From: Acidobacteriota bacterium
GTDB lineage: Bacteria > Acidobacteriota > HRBIN11
Direction: 5' to 3'
Length of the DNA stretch: 8,664 nt
NCBI GenBank assembly: GCA_025061865.1
Contig: JANXAA010000075.1
Coordinates: forward strand, 1-8,664
Within the stretch, counting starts at the first letter, position 1, and every line of letters starts with the position of its first letter. The position numbers and the translations under genes are program-made. Positions 6,476 to 8,664 of the stretch are shown in pieces. Below the pieces are notes generated by a model that ran no database searches, was not told where the DNA came from, and worked only from the letters and a program-made list of their open reading frames with translations.

Positions 6476-6510
6476 GGCTCCGCGAGCCGACGTCCTCGTC
6501 GGCTCGAGCC
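6476..6510 (+). other. 14-bp hairpin with bulge
   Basis: CGAGCCGACG (6483-6492) and CGTCGGCTCG (6497-6506) are perfect 10-bp arms around a TCCT loop. GGCT (6476-6479) and AGCC (6507-6510) extend the stem after a 3-nt bulge. No T-tract follows, so it is not an intrinsic terminator. It could be part of an RNA of this gap, an mRNA 3'-end structure for the epimerase transcript, or a protein-binding inverted repeat. Confidence 0.45.
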
Positions 6511-6603
6511 ATAGACCCGAGACCTGCGCCCCTCCTTGATCGTAACGGAGCAGGTTACCCTTAACCCAAGGGACGGCCTCCGAGCGGAGTCCCTAAACAT
6601 CTG

Positions 6604-6641
6604 GACCCTGCCCTAGCGAGCGGGGTCGATGGGTCAGGGGA
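6604..6641 (+). repeat. Hairpin direct repeat, copy A
   Basis: This shares with 6807-6845 the order GACCC, a TA(G/A)C loop, GAGCGGGG, GATGGG and GGGGA. Arms 6604-6613 and 6618-6627 pair with one G-T and one mismatch. The two copies flank the long hairpin at 6661-6784. Copy A ends 19 bp before that hairpin and copy B starts 22 bp after it. Confidence 0.5.
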
Positions 6642-6660
6642 CATGAGATACGAGAATCTA

Positions 6661-6784
6661 AGGGAGACCCGTGTTGCCTACAGGCCCCAGGCCCCGTCTA
6701 TCGCTTCGGCTGTCCCTCACCCTGGGGGAGACGGCGGTGTGAAAATGAAGGCCGGGGTCTGTAGGCGGCCACGGGTCCTGCCCT
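6661..6784 (+). ncRNA. Candidate structured RNA, long hairpin
   Basis: Opposite arms pair over about 35 bp. AGGG (6661-6664) pairs with CCCT (6781-6784), then 6666-6673 with 6770-6777 (8 bp). After a TT/GGC internal loop, 6676-6688 pairs with 6754-6766 (13 bp, one G-T). After a bulged A, GGCC 6690-6693 pairs with 6750-6753, then 6694-6699 with 6729-6734 (6 bp). A 15-nt purine-rich 3' segment (6735-6749) stays unpaired, and the apical part (6700-6728) includes a CTTCGG. The G-T pair at 6684/6758 would be a C-A mismatch in a (-) strand RNA, so a (+) strand RNA is favoured. No promoter or T-tract was identified. The alternative is a palindromic repeat element without RNA function. No known RNA family was recognised. 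Confidence 0.5.
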
Positions 6785-6806
6785 ATCCCCCATCCGGCGT
6801 CGCATT

Positions 6807-6845
6807 GACCCCCGCTCTAACGAGCGGGGCTTAGATGGGCGGGGA
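6807..6845 (+). repeat. Hairpin direct repeat, copy B
   Basis: This diverged copy of 6604-6641 has a perfect hairpin: CCCCGCTC (6810-6817), loop TAAC, GAGCGGGG (6822-6829). It is immediately followed by CCCCGCTCG (6846-6854), which can compete for the same GAGCGGGG arm. It therefore supports two exclusive folds. Confidence 0.5.
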
Positions 6846-6890
6846 CCCCGCTCGAAGGTTGTCCCTTGGCCTACCCTTAAACTTGATACG

Positions 6891-6904
6891 CCTGGAGCGC
6901 CCCC
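6891..6904 (+). repeat. 14-bp repeat, copy 2 (first at 4346)
   Basis: An identical CCTGGAGCGCCCCC to that at 4346-4359, placed 84 bp upstream of the htrA start. It runs into GGGG, giving a CCCCGGGG palindrome. It may be a regulator site, a remnant of a dispersed repeat, or chance in GC-rich DNA. Confidence 0.35.
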
Positions 6905-6987
6905 GGGGTCGCCCCTTACGTGCCTATTTGGGCTGACCTGCCCATCTGCCTGTCTGACCATCCACTCAAGAATGTTGGGGTACAGTC

Positions 6988-8490
6988 ATGAAGCGGTGGG
7001 TGACGAGCTTGATCCTCGGGATGGGCCTCGGCGGAGCCTTGACGGCTTGGGTCGGGAGTCGATACTGGCTAACCCGGCACCCGCCGGTTGCGCCCGAGAC
7101 AGCCGGTCCGGCGCAAGCCGAGGCCGTCCGCCTTGAATCCCAGACGGTCCCCGAGTCCGTCCAGCGTCCGACGCCGACGACGGGGGACCTGCGGATGACG
7201 CCCGTCGTGATGGCCGTCCGAAAAGCTTCGCCAGCCGTCGTGAACATCAGCACCGAACAGGTCATCCGGGCTCGGGTCAATCCCTTTGGGGCCTTCTTGG
7301 AGGACCCCTTCTTTGAGCGCTTTTTCCAGGACTTCTTTGAGCCTTATTACCGGGAGTACCGGACCCAGAGCCTGGGCTCTGGGTTCATCATCCACCCGAA
7401 GGGGTTCATCGTGACGAACTATCACGTCATCGAACGGGGAACGACGATCGTCGTCCGGCTGGTCGACCGTCGGGAGTTTCGGGCCCGGGTCGCCGGGACG
7501 GATGCCGAACACGACATCGCCGTCCTCCGGGTGGATACCCCGCAGGCGCTCCCCGTCGCCGACATTGGGACTTCGGCGGACCTTATGGTCGGCGAGCCCG
7601 TGATCGCTATCGGGAATCCCTTCGGCCTTTCTCACACGGTCACGACGGGCGTGATCAGCGCCCTGCACCGTTCCGTCCGAACACCCGAGCGCGTTTACCA
7701 CGACTTCATCCAGACGGACGCCCCCATCAATCCGGGGAACAGCGGAGGACCCCTCTTGAATATCTACGGAAAGGTCGTCGGCGTTAACACGGCCATCCGG
7801 GCCGAGGCCCAGGGCATCGGGTTTGCGATTCCCATCGACCTCGTCATGCGGGTCGTCCGAGACTTGCTGGCCTTCGGCCACATCCGTCAGACGTGGTGGG
7901 GCTTTCGCGTCGAGGAGAGCCTGCGGCCGCGAGGCCTGGAAGTCACGTACCTGTATCCAGGTGGCCCGGCCGAGACGGCCGGCATCCGCCTCCGGGACGT
8001 CATCGTTCGGGTCGGAGGCCAGCCGACTGAGACGCTGGAGGACTTCTACCGGATATGGGAGAGCCTACCGCCCGAGAAAGACGTCGTCGTCGAGGTCCTG
8101 CGCGGCACGCAGACGCAGACGCTCCGAGTCCGTCTCCAGGCTCTAACGGCTTCCCAGGCCGCCGACGTCATTTATCAGTTAATGGGCCTACGCGGGGTCC
8201 TGGTCACACCGCAGATTCGACGACAGTACGACATCCCCCTGGAGTCCGGATGGCTCTTGACGGAGGTACGACCGAGGAGCCCAGCGGCGGCCATCGGATT
8301 CCAGGCCGGCGACGTCGTCGTCCAGATCAACGATCAGACCCTGAGTAGCGAGGAGGCTCTCGTGCGAAGCGCCATCAGCCTCTTCCAGGTCGCCCGAGCG
8401 GCTGTCCAGGTATATCGCCCGCCTTACATTTACTCGGTCGAGGTCCCGTTGTTTACGTCCCTGGCCGGCGGACGCCGGACGGCGGCTTAG
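6988..8490 (+). CDS. htrA: HtrA/DegP-type serine protease, two PDZ domains
   Basis: A 500-residue HtrA-family envelope protease/chaperone that degrades or holds misfolded proteins outside the cytoplasm. Residues 1-30 form an N-terminal anchor (KR, then hydrophobic 5-22) with no lipobox, and a Pro/Thr-rich linker runs to about 70. The trypsin-like domain spans about 70-295. Its catalytic triad is H146 (TNYHVIE), D176 (EHDIAVL) and S252 (PGNSGGPL), all present, so it should be active. A Phe-rich loop lies at 103-120. PDZ1 spans about 300-385, with WWGFRV where LGV-type residues are usual. PDZ2 spans about 398-485 and is more diverged. Length fits a two-PDZ member. The ribosome-binding site is weak (TTGGGG at 6975-6980). 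It stands apart from upstream genes, behind the 645-bp repeat-rich gap. The symbol is used in the family sense; DegP, DegQ and DegS subtypes cannot be separated. Confidence 0.93.
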   Translation: MKRWVTSLILGMGLGGALTAWVGSRYWLTRHPPVAPETAGPAQAEAVRLESQTVPESVQRPTPTTGDLRMTPVVMAVRKASPAVVNISTEQVIRARVNPFGAFLEDPFFERFFQDFFEPYYREYRTQSLGSGFIIHPKGFIVTNYHVIERGTTIVVRLVDRREFRARVAGTDAEHDIAVLRVDTPQALPVADIGTSADLMVGEPVIAIGNPFGLSHTVTTGVISALHRSVRTPERVYHDFIQTDAPINPGNSGGPLLNIYGKVVGVNTAIRAEAQGIGFAIPIDLVMRVVRDLLAFGHIRQTWWGFRVEESLRPRGLEVTYLYPGGPAETAGIRLRDVIVRVGGQPTETLEDFYRIWESLPPEKDVVVEVLRGTQTQTLRVRLQALTASQAADVIYQLMGLRGVLVTPQIRRQYDIPLESGWLLTEVRPRSPAAAIGFQAGDVVVQINDQTLSSEEALVRSAISLFQVARAAVQVYRPPYIYSVEVPLFTSLAGGRRTAA

Positions 8491-8664
8491 CCGAAGTCAT
8501 TGGTAGCCCGTTTTGAGTGCCGTGTACCAGCAACCTACCGAAAATGCCGGACTCACCTTTTAAACCAGGGGTGTCTGCGTGGAATGCGTCAATCTAAAGA
8601 TCCTTCAACAATTCCGAACGACGATCTTGCCCTTCATCCCCCGGTGACCCCTTCCGCAGTAAAC
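8491..8664. other. Window end, possible start of a gene
   Basis: After htrA a weak imperfect inverted repeat (GAGT-CC near 8515 with GGACTC near 8550, followed by TTTTAAA) could be a poor terminator. An ATG at 8584 opens a (+) frame that stays open for 27 codons to the edge (MRQSKDPSTIPNDD...), but no clear ribosome-binding site precedes it. On the opposite strand a frame from the edge runs 22 codons to a stop at 8594-8596. Neither can be identified. Confidence 0.25.

Larger units (their letters stand above)
6343..6987. other. 645-bp non-coding, repeat-rich gap
   Basis: This lies between the epimerase and htrA, both (+). Candidate reading frames here look like low-complexity Arg/Pro/Gly translations and overlap strong inverted repeats, so I call none of them. 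It contains short hairpins at 6359-6372, 6374-6390, 6425-6438, 6476-6510, 6553-6566 and 6570-6593. It also holds a long imperfect hairpin (6661-6784), two diverged hairpin repeats (6604-6641 and 6807-6845) and a 14-bp repeat copy (6891-6904). None of the hairpins is followed by a T-tract. I see no match to the conserved cores of RNase P RNA, tmRNA, SRP RNA or common riboswitches. Confidence 0.6.

Noticed and set aside
6415..6961. Short frames in the 645-bp gap (6415-6600 -, 6643-6834 +, 6698-6961 -)
   Set aside because: Low-complexity Arg/Pro/Gly-rich translations, poor ribosome-binding sites, and overlap with strong inverted repeats.
6343..6987. Known housekeeping RNA such as RNase P, tmRNA, SRP or 6S RNA
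   Set aside because: None of the conserved core sequences I know for these RNAs are present on either strand by eye.
8594..8662. 3' end of a (-) strand gene entering from the right edge
   Set aside because: Only 22 open codons with no recognisable motif, and a competing (+) frame from 8584 is equally open. It cannot be decided.

Overview
This is a GC-rich bacterial window with long open frames, many GTC/GAC/CGG codons and Shine-Dalgarno-preceded starts. The gene families do not fix a phylum. The cox/xdh-type maturation genes suggest an aerobic molybdenum hydroxylase (CO dehydrogenase or xanthine dehydrogenase family) encoded nearby, probably just left of the window. The TIGR02265-like protein is best known from Myxococcus and scattered environmental lineages, which is only a weak hint of taxonomy.

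Layout. Positions 2-3490 (+) hold a MoxR/CoxD-type AAA+ ATPase that continues past the left edge, a CoxE-type von Willebrand A (VWA) protein, and an XdhC/CoxF-family protein. These three jointly mature and insert the molybdenum cofactor of a molybdo-hydroxylase. Facing them is a (-) strand cysteine hydrolase of the isochorismatase superfamily (3555-4172). It is preceded by a possible 42-codon ORF (4169-4297) that overlaps its start by ATGA. A non-coding stretch (4298-4735) contains a weak promoter candidate, a strong intrinsic terminator and an overlapping alternative hairpin, an arrangement typical of attenuation. After it come a 188-residue TIGR02265/DUF2378-like protein (4736-5302) and an extended-SDR nucleotide-sugar epimerase (5380-6342), both (+). 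A 645-bp gap without a credible gene (6343-6987) is dense in inverted repeats. A membrane-anchored HtrA/DegP-type serine protease with two PDZ domains follows (6988-8490). The last 174 bp hold no secure gene.

Most interesting signals. The first is a long imperfect hairpin of about 35 base pairs at 6661-6784, with internal loops and a G-T pair that survives only in a (+) strand RNA. It is flanked on both sides by diverged copies of a roughly 38-bp hairpin-forming direct repeat, and I read it as a candidate structured RNA or a palindromic mobile-type repeat. The second is the terminator/antiterminator leader at 4612-4671, upstream of the putative sensor-like gene. The third is three CCAATC units at exactly 13-bp spacing between coxE and xdhC. 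No tRNA, rRNA, CRISPR array, transposase or integrase was recognised.
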